From positions 62,001-126,000 of the forward strand of contig JAHLKH010000007.1 in NCBI GenBank assembly GCA_025526915.1: a stretch of 64,000 bases of DNA, given 5' to 3'. A model generated the notes under the pieces. That model was not told where the DNA came from, did not search any database, and saw only the letters and a program-made list of their open reading frames with translations. Shown here in pieces: positions 33,659-44,499 of the stretch; position 1 is the first letter of the stretch; every line of letters starts with the position of its first letter. This stretch comes from Entophlyctis helioformis (taxonomy: Eukaryota; Chytridiomycota; Chytridiomycetes; Chytridiales; Chytriomycetaceae). The translations under genes and the position numbers were made by a program.

Positions 33659-35651
33659 ATGGGCAGGTTGGTTGCGCCAGTTGCGCCAGTTGCTGCTGCA
33701 GGTGTGCACCACTAACACGGCACGGCTCGGCTCGGCGACGGTGGCAGCCCGCCTGCATCTGCGTCTGCGTCTGCGTCTGCGCCCGGCAAGGTGCTGCTCA
33801 CGGGCGGCTACCTCGTGCTCGACCGCCGCTTCTCGGGCCTCGTGGTCGCCGTCGACGCCCGCTTCTCCGTGTCCGTGTCCGTGGTGCCTGCGTCTGCCAC
33901 GACGACACCAGCGACGACACCAGCGGCCGTGCCCATCGCCGTGCGCTCGCCGCAGTTCACCGACGGCGCCTGGGACTACGCCGTCACCCTCGTCGACGGC
34001 CTCCCGCACCTGTCGCCCGCCCCCGCCCCCGCCCCCGGTGCACACTCGCCCGCCAGACGCAATCCGTTTGTCGAGACGGCGCTGCTCTACGTCCTGCTGG
34101 TCGCCGCTGCCGCTTCGGCGTCGGAGCTGGCCGAGCGGCTGGGCAGCGGCCTCACCATCACCGTGCTGGCCGACAACGACTTTTACTCGCAGGCCGCAGA
34201 CGTAAGAGCCCTCCGTGCCTGCCCGTGCTGCACGCTCCCACCCACACCGAGACTGATCTGATCCCGCATGCCGCATGCCGCCATGCCATGCCGCCTCGCT
34301 TCCTGCCGCCAGCTGCAACGGCGCGGCCTGCCCGTCACCGTCGAAGCCCTAAAGTCGCTGCCGCCGCACAACGCCACGCACGGCCCCGTGTCCGCCGTCG
34401 CAAAGACCGGCCTGGGCTCGTCGGCCGCCATGACCACCGCCGTCATCGCCGCCCTGTGCGCTCACTTTGGGCTGGCCACCACCACCCCGATCGCCGAGTG
34501 CGACCTCGTGTACAATCTCGCCCAGCTTGCACACTGCGTGGCGCAGGGCAAGATCGGCAGCGGCTTTGATGTGTCGTCGGCCGTCCGCGGCTCGCATGCC
34601 TATCGCCGCTTCTCGCCGGCCCTCCTCGATCCCGTCTTTAACGCTGCTGCGGCCGGCGATCTGCCGGCGTTGGCGGCCACGGTCGTGTCCGTTGTGCGCT
34701 CAAAGTAAGCCAACCTGTCAGCCTGCTTATCTGCCTGCATGCATGCCTTCTTATAGATCTCACGCGCCTGGACAGATGGGACTGGGATGCCCGGCCGTTT
34801 GTCATGCCAAAGCGGCTGTCGCTCATGCTGGGCGACGTGGCCGCTGGCAGCAACACGCCGCAGCTCGTGTCCAAGGTGCTCGCGTGGCGCAAAGCACAGC
34901 CGTCCGAATGTAAGCGCGCGCACAAGGCTGCCGCCTCTCCCATGCCGAAACTGCTGTCTGCACGCACGCGTAGACTGACACGCAGTCGGTGACAGCCGAG
35001 GCTCTGTGGACGCGACTCGATGCTCTCAATCTGCGCGTGCAGGACGGTCTTGGCCGGCTGACCGAGCTGCAGACATTGGATCCGGCAGCCTATGACGCAG
35101 ACGTGAGCGCCTGTGCTGCTGCTCCAGCCGACCGCTGGGCATCTCTCCCCACAACGCCGGTCATCGGCTGCCTCGTGGATATTTACACAACGTTCCAGGT
35201 ACGCACTCCGCCTTGGGTGCTTGCTGCGTGTGCACCGACTGCCGTGGTACAGAGTGCTGATGCCGCGGTGGTCGCAGGGCGTGCGCGCGTGCCTGAGGGA
35301 AATGACAGACGCATCGACAGCACCCATCGAGCCCGTCGAGCAGAGCAGGCTTCTCGACGCCTGCATGGCCGTTCCCGGCGTCCTCATGGCAGGTGTCCCC
35401 GGCGGTACGTCCACCATCCCTCTTCCATCTCGTCCATCCCTCGTCCATCCCTTGTCCCGTACTGACCAGACCCACCACGACACCAACGCCAATGCAAACC
35501 AAAAACAGCCGGCGGCTACGACGCCATCTTCTGCATCGTCCTGTCAGACGACGCGCGTCTCGCCGTGCACAGCCTCTGGTCGTCATGGACAGAGACGCGC
35601 GTGGTGCCGCTGCTCTGCGCAGAGGCGCACGCCGGCCTGCTCACCCAGTAA
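33659..35651 (+). CDS. ERG8: phosphomevalonate kinase
   Basis: This phosphorylates 5-phosphomevalonate to the diphosphate in the mevalonate route to ergosterol and isoprenoids. Exons are 33659..33666, 33748..34201, 34313..34704, 34776..34909, 34996..35198, 35278..35404 and 35509..35651, giving 486 residues. The GHMP fold is shown by APGKVLLTGGYLVLD near the N-terminus, the ATP-binding loop TGLGSSAAM near 186 and the C-terminal motif AGGYDAIFCI near 443. The first exon is only eight bases (ATGGGCAG), followed by an intron with a GTTGGT donor and a CTAAC branch-like site. Without it the main frame has no ATG before the kinase motif, and yeast ERG8 also starts just before this motif. The exon 5 acceptor was chosen to keep frame. 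Confidence 0.92.
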
Positions 35652-35862
35652 CGCGCGTGCGACAATACACTTTGCCAAGCATGCCCGCGTCGCTGCCGCA
35701 CTCCCATCACGCATGTGTCAGACGCTTTTATTCCATCGAGTGCTTGTCGCGGTAATGGTAGCGGGGAGTGCATGTAGTTGTGGACGTAGTTCTGGATGTC
35801 TGTGGATTGGCAGTAGCGGCAGAGGACAACAGGGAGAGAGCGGAGAAGAGGGGGACGAGACC

Positions 35863-37117
35863 TTACTCGGTGTAGTCCTCGTCATCGTACGCCACGCGCA
35901 GACGTTTGGATGCCTGGCGTTTGTGGAACGAGCGGCCAGCCAATGGCGAGTGCGACGATGGCGACGACGACGACGACGATGCGGGCGACGACTCGCCGTG
36001 GTCAGAAGGCGACGAGATGGGCGACAGTGACCGTCTCTTCAGGGACACGCGTGCGGCATCCGTGTCGCCGTTGTCGGTGTTGTTGTCGTGGCCGGCGGCA
36101 TGGTGCTGGTGGGGCTGGCGGCGGTGGCGGGGCTGGTGGTGCGACGGCGACTGTGTACGCAACGATCGCTTGGCAATGTGCGAAAAGGGCGGCAGTTGCA
36201 CGGATAGGGACGGCAGGTTGGGCATGGGTGGTTTGGAGAGCGAGTGGACGGCGTGGTGGGTGGGATGGTCGTGGGGATGGTCGTGGGAGTGCTCGTGGGA
36301 GTGCTCGGCAGCAGGAGCGAACTGGGGGAGCGTGTCGTGCATCATGATGGCGTGCACGCGCATGGGGACAGGCGTGTGTTGCTGGTTGTACATGGCATGG
36401 TGCGGGCCAAACGACGGGTACGAGGCCGACTTGCACGTGTCTGACGCACCAGTGGTGGGGGTGGCACAAGGCGGGTACGCGGTGGTCGCTACGACGTGCT
36501 GGACATGCTGGTAGTCGTGCGGGTGGCAAGAGTTGTGCGTGTGGTGGCTGTCCATCATGACCGCGGCGAGCGAGCCGTACGAGGACGCGTTTGGCTCTGC
36601 AGACTGGCACGGCATGGGCGTCATCGGAGTGGGCGGGGCGATTTCAGAAAAGATGGTGGCGGCGGGCTCGTGGTGGACGGGGGTCGAGACATGGACATGC
36701 TGGTGTGCAGCAATGTGCGTGCAGTCGGCGATCGCAAGCAGGGCTTCAGCAGCACCCGACAGTTCATGGACCGACTTGTCATCAGCGCATGCGGCCGTCT
36801 CGCGGCCACCCGAGTAAATCGACTTGACACGCAACAGTTCCTGGCGAGCCAACGTCAACGCCAACAGAAGCAGAAGCCAGGCAGCCAGCCAGCGAATAGA
36901 CGACAGCCAGAGCGCGTGTCAGCTCGCGAGATGGGCCAGACGTACGCCATCGAGCATGGACAAAACACGATAGCCAAGCCCTCACATTCTTTGCCTCGAT
37001 TTCCGAGAGCCGCAGAGAAGCCGCGAGCCGTTTCCAATGCTCCTTAAAAAGGCAATATTGAAAATGACAATACCATTACACGAAAAGGCACGTTTAGCAA
37101 AGCGCGTCAGTCCCCAC

Positions 37118-37179
<62 letters not shown>

Positions 37180-37413
37180 CGCGGCAACATCACGTTTCAC
37201 AGCAAACAATAGCATAAGCAGGCAACGTACGACTTGCGGCTCGAGCTCAGACACGCGGATCCGCAGCACCTCGCATTCCTTTTCAAAGCTCTCGAGGGCG
37301 AGCGTCTTCTTGTTGCGCGACTTGCGGCCGGCGCACGTGAAACAAAAGAGGCGGCCCTTGACGGCCGGGTTCTTGCAGTCAACCATGTATCCCTTGCACG
37401 ATCTCGACGACAT
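35863..37413 (-). CDS. Cys-motif and coiled-coil protein, probably nuclear
   Basis: Exons (minus) are 37413..37231, 37042..36986 and 36840..35863: 405 residues. The N-terminus begins MSSRSCKGYMVDCKNP and carries CX6C...CX2C with a basic patch (AGRKSRNKK), which could be a small zinc-binding element. A short coiled coil follows (LESFEKECEVLRIRVSELE, continued across exon 2). The C-terminal 300 residues are His/Pro/Ser-rich with a basic cluster (KRRSLSPISSPS; KRQASKRLR) and an acidic end. The domain order resembles transcription regulators, but no named family is recognised. Intron 1 contains a long (CA)n tract. Confidence 0.6.
37115..37176. repeat. (CA)n microsatellite in an intron
   Basis: About 30 near-perfect CA dinucleotides lie in intron 1 of the minus-strand gene 35863..37413, read as a polypyrimidine-poor (TG)n on the sense strand. 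Confidence 0.95.
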
Positions 37414-38250
37414 TTTTGGAGAGTTGGGTAGGCTTTGGGTCGTGTGTAGTGTAGTTTAGTGTAGTGTAGTGTTGTAGGCGGTTGGCTGTTGGACAGTTGG
37501 TTGGTATACGCGGCGCGATTGACGAGACTGGAAAGGGTTTGGGCGAGCGCGGTGCGATGAGGAGACGGCAAACAGAAAGAGTAGTAGTGTTGGACAGGTA
37601 ATGGGTACAGGTGGTGGTATAGATCTATGGTCTAGGCTTGCGGGCGAGACGAGCGAGGCTGTGGCGGCCGGGGAGTGAGCTCAGTAAAGGGAAGAGGAGG
37701 AGGAGTAGTGGTACAAAAGACTGAAACAAAGCGAAGAGTGAGTTGGAGCGTGGTTGAATCAGATGTTGAGCAACATGCAGGTGTAACGCATCACGACACA
37801 CGCGAGACGCGGCGTGCCGCGAGTCGCGGCCATGGTGGTATGCGGCATCGGCATGGCACACACGGTGCTGGCCAGAGCACGGTCGAAGCAGCACGGCACG
37901 GCGCAGACACACACGCCAACGACATGCCCACGCGCACGGTCCGCAGCAGCGTACCTTTTACAAACACAAGGCGAGAACGGGAGGCGACGACAGGTAACGA
38001 GCCGCAACCGAGAGACGCGTTCAACAGGTCCAAGAAAGCGAGCTAAAGAACCAAAGCACGAGACACGACAAAGAAGATGGATTCAGGGAAAAGGGCAGGT
38101 TAATGCCGATGATTTTAAATCGCCGCGTTGGGCGGGCAGGCAGCCAACGCAGACAGTCACGCAATGAATTGCCGATGGCTGCGGCGACGATGCGATCAAC
38201 AGCAGCTGCAGGCATCGGGCATCGGCCGTCCAACCCACCACCGGCACACC
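37414..38250. other. unresolved interval
   Basis: Upstream of the Cys-motif gene. It contains TAGTGTAGTG-type direct repeats near 37440-37470. Several minus-strand frames of 60-95 codons overlap here without a consistent splice path. They may be the 3' exons of the fragmentary gene at 38270-38757, but I cannot support a model. Confidence 0.3.
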
Positions 38251-38757
38251 GAGAGCCGTGGCGTACTTATAGTCAATCAGAGCGCTGTGTGTGACGAGCG
38301 ACACGGGCAGCCATGGTCAGCAGGAGAGCAAGCGGGCAGGCAAGCGGGCAGGCAGGCGAGAGAGAGGCGAAACAATGTGTGCTGAAGCGAGTCGCGACGA
38401 CACGACACAACACGGCATGGCATGGCACGCGCGCGCGCGACAAGACTGCGCGGCAAGACACGGCGAGTCCTGCCATGGCCGTGTAGGAACATACGTGGCG
38501 TGCCGCGAGTCGAGCAGCGCCCGGCAGACCGACTGATTGCATGCAGACGCTGCTCGACCCGTGCCCGCAGCATCGGTTGACGCTTGCCCCCGCGACTCAT
38601 CAAAGGCTGCCAGGCAGACGCCGTCGCACAGACTTACAAGCAGATTGGCCGATAGATGAGCAAGTTCGGCGCGGAACAAAAGCGCTTGTCAACGCCTGCG
38701 GGCAGTTCATGGCACGACAGCCCGTGCCGTGCCTCCAGCCCGTCGACCACCAGCATC
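38195..38757 (-). CDS. fragmentary uncharacterised gene
   Basis: The best piece starts at an ATG near 38757 (MLVVDGLEARHGLSCHELP) and ends at a GTAAGT donor near 38636. A second piece could be joined by a GCAAG acceptor near 38590. A third piece near 38270-38195 reads ALIDYKYATALGVPVVGWTA after a CACACAG acceptor. That last sequence resembles the end of TIM-barrel phosphodiesterases (GDPD-like), but this is only a resemblance. Start, stop and exon order are not secure. Confidence 0.35.
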
Positions 38758-38867
38758 CACTAGAGAAAAACGCAAACTTTATGGACATGAAAAGAGGCAA
38801 TGGACAGAGCCATGAGCAAGAGATGCAAGGGATCAGACCAAAGTGATAAAGAGGAGGGAGGCTTTGG

Positions 38868-41772
38868 TCAGAGCTGCTGCATCATCTTGGCCGTCCGCTT
38901 GACCTTGCGCCACTTGCACTCGCCGTAATCCAGCAGGATCCAGAGCGTCTCGCGTTTGCGCACTCCGTTCGGGTCTGCAAAGATGCGCTCGCTGAGCATG
39001 ATCTCCTTGATTTCGACGCGTTTGACTGTCCACCACAGACCGGCCCAGCCGTATCGGTCAGTACGATGCACTCCATCGGCAGATTGACAGACAGGCAGGC
39101 AGGCAGGCAGACGTACCATATCGGCCATTAAGAAAGTCGCTCACGGTGTTCATATCCTCCTTGGACAGACTGGCATTGCCAATCACCGCAGAGACGTCTA
39201 GCGGTTGCGGTTGCTGCTGCTGCTGTGTTGTTGTTGTTGTTGCTGCTGCTGCGCATATGGATGCGGTGGCGGCACCACGGCCGGCGGCGGTGCAGGCGCG
39301 TACGGTTGCTGAAAGGGCGACGCAGCAGGTATTTGGTCGGGATATGGCGGCAGAGGCGGCAGTTGGGACGCGGTTTGGTATCCACCAGCCGGGACGTTGC
39401 TGCCGTGTGGCATGGGCACAGGAGGCAATCCGCTGGCTTCGTAGAAGACAGCATTCGCATCGTGTGCGCCGCTCAGGGCAGTGGCGGGAAGGAAGGCATG
39501 TTTGGCGGGAATCCAGCAAAGTGGTCGGGGTGTGGCGGCAGGTGCGGCAGCGGTTGCTGGTACATGTGCTGTGGCGAGAATGGCGGGAATGCGCCAGACG
39601 GCGACATGGCAGACGGCGACGTGGGCGAGCCCATATCTGCAGACGACAGCCGTGGCCGCTTGGCTGCTGATGGTGGTTGTGGTGGTTGCAAACAGCGAGA
39701 AAACGCATATCAGCAAGTGCACACACATCAAGCAATGGAAGCAGGCATATCGACATACCATTGTGCTCTTCCAGTGCCTGTAAATGCCGCTGCTTGCGCT
39801 CCTCGCGCTCGCGCTCTTTGGCTTCCCTGGCCTCAGCCTTGGCCTTGCGCTCCTCCTCCAGCCGGATCTTCTTGAGCCGCTTCTCCTCGGCCTCGTGCTC
39901 CTTGGCGTCCTTCCGCGCTTGGATCTCTGCGTCCTTTTCGCGCTGCTTGCGGTCCTTCTCGGCCTTGGCGTCGTCCTCGATCTTGCGCTGCGCATCCGTC
40001 TTGGACTTGTCAATGTCTATCGCCTCTTCAATGTGCAGAATCTTGATCTTGGACTCTTTGCGGAACCCGCGTCCGATCATTGGTCCAAAGCCAGAGAGCG
40101 TGCCATCGGCGCGTGCAGAGCTGGGTCCCGTCAAACTGGTCCGGCGGCCAATGGGCGTGACGGCGAGCTGGCTCTTTTGGCGTAAGAACGGCGTGGGTGC
40201 CTTCTTGCGCACGCTGCCAGCTTGCGCCGATGCAGGCGACAGAGCAAGGAGCGACGCCGTCGAGTCCGTCTTGCTCAATCCACCCGGCGACTGCCCGGCA
40301 CCGCCCATGCCGCCCAGTGCACCAGAAAAGGTCGCCGATGTTGCAGACGTTGCAGATGTTGGCGTGCTGCCAAACCGCGGCATCGAGTTGCGGCGAGGGC
40401 TCTGCACCATGCCGTACGAAGCGATGCGCTCTTCCAGAGGCAGGATGGCATGCTCGTCCTTGAACTGAAAGGCAGGAGTGTGCGAGGATGACGATGCACC
40501 CGGTGTGGATGGCTCACGTACTTGCAACGACCGCCGCACGTTGTGGCCCAGATATGCAATCTCGCGCGGCGCAAAGCGGTGTGATCCGAGCGACTGGCGC
40601 ATGGCCTCGAGGACTGGCGCAAACACTGGCGAGTTGTCAAGCACTTCGTCCGAGCCAAAGTAGCCGTGAGAGACCCACTTGCTGACCGCCGCCGCGAGAA
40701 TGCGCACATACTCGTCCTCGTCTTGCAGGCCGAGTTCCACGAGCTGCTCCACGAGTTGCACGGAAAAAGGGAATGGCAATGGCAAGGCATAAGCAAGAAG
40801 CCCAAGGACCGGACGACAACAAGCACGACAACAACAACGGAGAGAGAGAGAAACGCACCTTTTCAGAGACTTGCTTGAGATCAGACGAGATGCGCTTCTT
40901 GGGTGATGCGAGGATGGCCAGCAAGAACCCAGCGCGGAACCCTGGCTGGCTGGCCATGGACGGCCACTTGAAGACGAGAAACTCGAGGATGTCGGCCGAC
41001 AGATGTGCAGACACGCGGTCGTTGATGCTCCACGGCACAGACGTCAGCGCCTTGCCGAAGTATAAGTAGACCTGGTCGAGCCGCTGCTGTTGCTGCTGCA
41101 AAGCCATCTGTTGTTGCTGTTGTTGGTACTGCTGTTGCTGCTGCAGTTGCTGAAGGTACTGCGCCTCCAGCGGCTGCACTTGCCCTTGCAGTGGCGGTTG
41201 TGGTGGTGGTGGTGGTAGTTGCTGCTGGTCGCTCATGGCTGCAAAGGATCAAACACGTTTCCGTCGTGGTCGCAAGTCGGGGAACAGAGCGTCGAGTGCA
41301 GATGTGGATGCCGATGCAGTTGCGGATGTGGATGCAGATGCCGAGCGTGACGAGGGGGCACGGGATGGGCAAAAGCAAGGAAAGATGGGCACTGGAGATG
41401 GAGAGGCAACACACGGGCTGTATTGCAGGGTAGGTGCGGTGGGTGCAGTTGTGGCTGAGCAGAGGTAGAGTGGAGATGAGAGGGCGTGGCCGTACAGCAT
41501 TCGTCAAGCGGTCGATGTCGTCGATGTCAAAGTCGTCGTCGTCGTCGGTCGTCGGTGGTCCTGTCGGCGCGTCGCGTGTCGCAGGGGGGAAAGGCGCGTC
41601 CGAAAGTGTCCGACTTGGCGGAGTGTGGCTTGGCGGAGTGTGGCTTGGCCGTGCTTGGAGTCTTGTTTTTCGGAGGAGACGGTAGACTGCGAGGCGGCTT
41701 TTCAGACTTTTCGCGTTTGATTTGAGGCGGCCCCGACTGCTGCGCTGCGCTGCTGGCCGGGGCAGCAGTCAT
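38868..41772 (-). CDS. NELF-A-like transcription elongation factor, frame breaks present
   Basis: The main exons (minus) are 41236..40859, ~40743..40522, 40464..39759, 39666..~39473, a P/Q-rich region with two frame changes, an exon ending at 39117, and a last exon ending at 38868. The N-terminal helical part (DQVYLYFGKALTSVPWSI ... DILEFLVFKWPSM) is followed by ILPLEERI, a basic linker with KAPTPFLRQKSQ and RKESKIKILHIEEAIDI, a Lys/Glu/Arg coiled coil, a Pro/Gln region and a C-terminal domain (LSKEDMNTVSDFL ... RVEIKEIMLSERIF ... LLDYGECKWRKVKR). Order and spacing match metazoan NELF-A, including its HDAg-type C-terminus. NELF pauses RNA polymerase II. An upstream exon (41772..~41511, ending in an Asp-rich helix DFDIDDIDRLTN) likely belongs here but needs one frame correction. 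Confidence 0.7.
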
Positions 41773-42111
41773 GTCAGCGGCGGCCTTTTAAACTGCCCGC
41801 GGATCGCGCGCCTGCACGGCTGCCGCAAAAACAGCGCAGTCTCGGCCGCGGTTGTGGGACCTCCTTTGGCCCGATAACGGAGAAAATGAAAATTCAAGAA
41901 CGGGCGGAGTTTTTAAAAAAGAATCACATGAATGCTCATCCCACGCACACCTCAGCCTCTCCGGCTCTTCTTGGCTGCCCTGCCTGGTGCCGGTGCCGGT
42001 GGTGCCGCCATCCCGTCGCTGCCAGCGCTGATACTGCTTGTGCTGCGTCGGCTGCTCCTCCGCAGTCCATCTGTCGTTGAGCCCCTGCTGATGCTGCTGA
42101 TCCTGTCGGTG
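41773..42111. other. intergenic, no supported gene
   Basis: This lies between the 5' end of the NELF-A-like gene and the end of the next minus-strand reading frame. An A-rich stretch near 41880-41930 precedes it. I see no gene or RNA. Confidence 0.4.
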
Positions 42112-44320
42112 CTACCAATGCTGGAGCAGATCGAGCCACACTCTGCTGCTTGACCCCCTGCACGCCGTCCATCTCGTCATCTTCGCGTCCTCCTCGCTCG
42201 ACTCGCTCGACTCGCTCGACTCTTCTTCGCTGTCCTTGTCCCACGATCGCCGGCGTTTCGGTGTGCGGCTGACTGGGGCCACGGCTGCATGTCCCGTCAA
42301 TGCTGCTGCTCCCGTCGCGGCCGTCGATCGCTTGCGCTGCACTGTGTGGCACTGGCTATGCGTCTGGGCTTGGTCCCGTCGTGGGCAGTTGTCTTTGAAG
42401 CAACAGGCGCGTATGCCATCAAGGCAGTGGTAACCTTGCCTGTCCGCGATGTCTTGAGTGCTGCCATGACTGACCGCGCCGAAGTGGTGCCTGACGCTGC
42501 ACCTCCTGCCCCGCCTTGCCCTTCCGTCCACCACCGCCACCGCCACCGCCAGCCCCACCAGGCCGTCCAAGACTGCGGAGGTCAATGTTCTCAAAGGGAT
42601 CAGCCGGCCGCTCTGCCACGCGTCTGAAGCTGGGCATCTCGTCGAATGGCGAGGACGACGTCGCAGAGTCGAGAGACGAGAGGACGGGCGTGGATGTGCC
42701 CATTCGAGTGCTGCCATCGGCATCGTCTGCATTGGCAGTCGCAAGGTCATGCTGGTGCGTGTCAGCGTCCTCTTGCGACTGCGACTGTTTCTTGGGAGAC
42801 GCGGCAGGCGGAGACGATTCGAGTTCGCGGATCTTGCATGCAGTCAATGCCTCGGCGACAACCGGCTCTGGCTTGACGGCTTCCTGGGCAGCCCACGAAA
42901 AGAAGCCAAAGTCGTCATCGTCAATGTCTCTGGCCGATGCTGCAGTGACCCCAACGGCAGATGTGGATGTCGACAGTAACAGCGGGTTGGTGTCAGCCGT
43001 GCCGTTTGAGCGGCTGCTGAAGCTACCACGGCTACTGGCTGCAGTCGTCGAGGGAAGCGGCGACGACTCGGCGCGCGGATGACTGGCCAGAGGCAGCTGC
43101 CTGCCGCATGTCCTCGTCCCCATGAGCGCTTCCAGTCCCAATGCCACAGAGGTCATCGACGCGTAAACCAAACGTTGCCGCTCGTCCAGAAGAAGGCGTG
43201 TTGTGATGGTCAAAGCCGCCAGCATCAGCCTCGATAGCTAGATCGGTGTCGTCGCCACCAAATGTGCTGCGACGGTCTGGAATGGGCGACAGCAGCGACA
43301 GGTTGGGGCTGTCGAGGTTGGGCAATCCGCCTTGCAGAGCAGCGCCGCCAAGGCTGTATCTGACATCGCGTGCAGCGCACGGACTGGCTGGTGCGCCACC
43401 ATCGACGTCCGCCGCCTCATCGCTTGTCGTCTCGCCAACATGGTCACTGCCTTCGCTGCCCTCGCTGCCCTCGACCAGACAAGGCCCTTGTTCGAACAGG
43501 ACGCCAAAGGGACGACGGCCAGAGACCGACCGCTGCAGGACGACGCTCTCCTCGACGTTGGCAGGCGACATCAGCGTGAACGGATCTGTGGCCGTCAAGG
43601 CTGCTGTCGTCTCGTCCTGCAGATGCAGCTCGGCTGGTGCAATGTTCTCCGTGTCGTCGTCGTTGTCGTTGCCGTCGTTGCCGTTGTTGCCGTCGCGGCC
43701 AGCAGCGCTGCTGACGAGATAGGAGCAAGTGGAGGCTTGGCTGCCGTTGCAACCAAGCGAGATGCCCTTGCCGCAGCAGGAGCAGCCTTGGCAGAGACCG
43801 TCGACGCCGCCTTTATCTTTGCAGCAGTCTTGGCTGTTCGCTGGGGAGCCGGCTGCTTGGACGGCACGGCGGCATCCTTGGCGTCCGAAGCCTTGCTCTT
43901 GCCGCCGTTGCTGCCAGCACGATTGGTGGGAGCGTTCTCCTTGTCGTTCTCGGCGTCGTCCGCAAAGGCAAACGGGTCGGCCGCCGAGCTGCTGCCGTGG
44001 GCAGACGATGCTGCTGCTGCTGCTCTCTTGGCAGCGCCAGCTTGCCCCTTGCCGGCTGCACCCAGAACGCCTCGTCCGCTTCGGGTTCTGGTCGACATGT
44101 TTGGAGATTTCGGGGAAAGTGGTCGTGTCGTTGACGAGGACAGGGCTGCCACGGCGGCTATCTGCTTGGGAAGTCTGCGTGCAGCGGGGCCAGTGCTGGC
44201 TAGCGTCGTCTGTGCTGTCGCTGCAGTTGCAGTTGCTGTTGCTTTGCCAGCTGCTGTCGCTGCCGCTGCTCTCAGGGGTGCTGTTGTGGTTGTGCGAGTG
44301 CGCAGCGTTCGATCAGACAT
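42112..44320 (-). CDS. large disordered protein, multiple frame breaks
   Basis: The ATG is at 44320 (MSDRTLRTRT). The reading frame moves at about 43650 and 43050 and again near 42480, with no good GT donors at those points, so the model is several joined open frames rather than a clean gene. The sequence is Ala/Thr-rich and basic at the N-terminus, then Asp/Ser-rich with short motifs (NIAPAELHLQDET; TDPFTLMSPANVEESVVLQ; DDDFGFFSW; DPFENIDLRSLG), and ends in a basic patch plus a Ser/Glu run ([21 protein letters not shown]). The composition suggests a nuclear or cell-cycle regulator, but there is no family match. Either assembly indels or decay explain the breaks. Confidence 0.45.
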
Positions 44321-44499
44321 CCGCTTTGTTGTTGCCAGGGAAAGTCATGCACGGCCACATCCAGGATCTGAGCGACTTCAAAGTCGTTCATTGCAGCGGC
44401 AGGCTGGTCAGCATCTCGGCGCCGCATATCCAGAGCGCACACCGCTGGCCAAGTCGCTGGCGAAACAACGGCCGTCAGCACCACCCGACACCATCGCAA

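Noticed and set aside
38277..38679. Several 80-120-codon minus frames
   Set aside because: Overlapping frames in a CACGG/GCGCG-rich stretch; only the pieces given in the fragmentary gene have usable splice sites.
42112..44320. Programmed frameshifting in the disordered gene
   Set aside because: Breaks occur at several unrelated places without slippery heptamers or a stem-loop I can see; indels are simpler.
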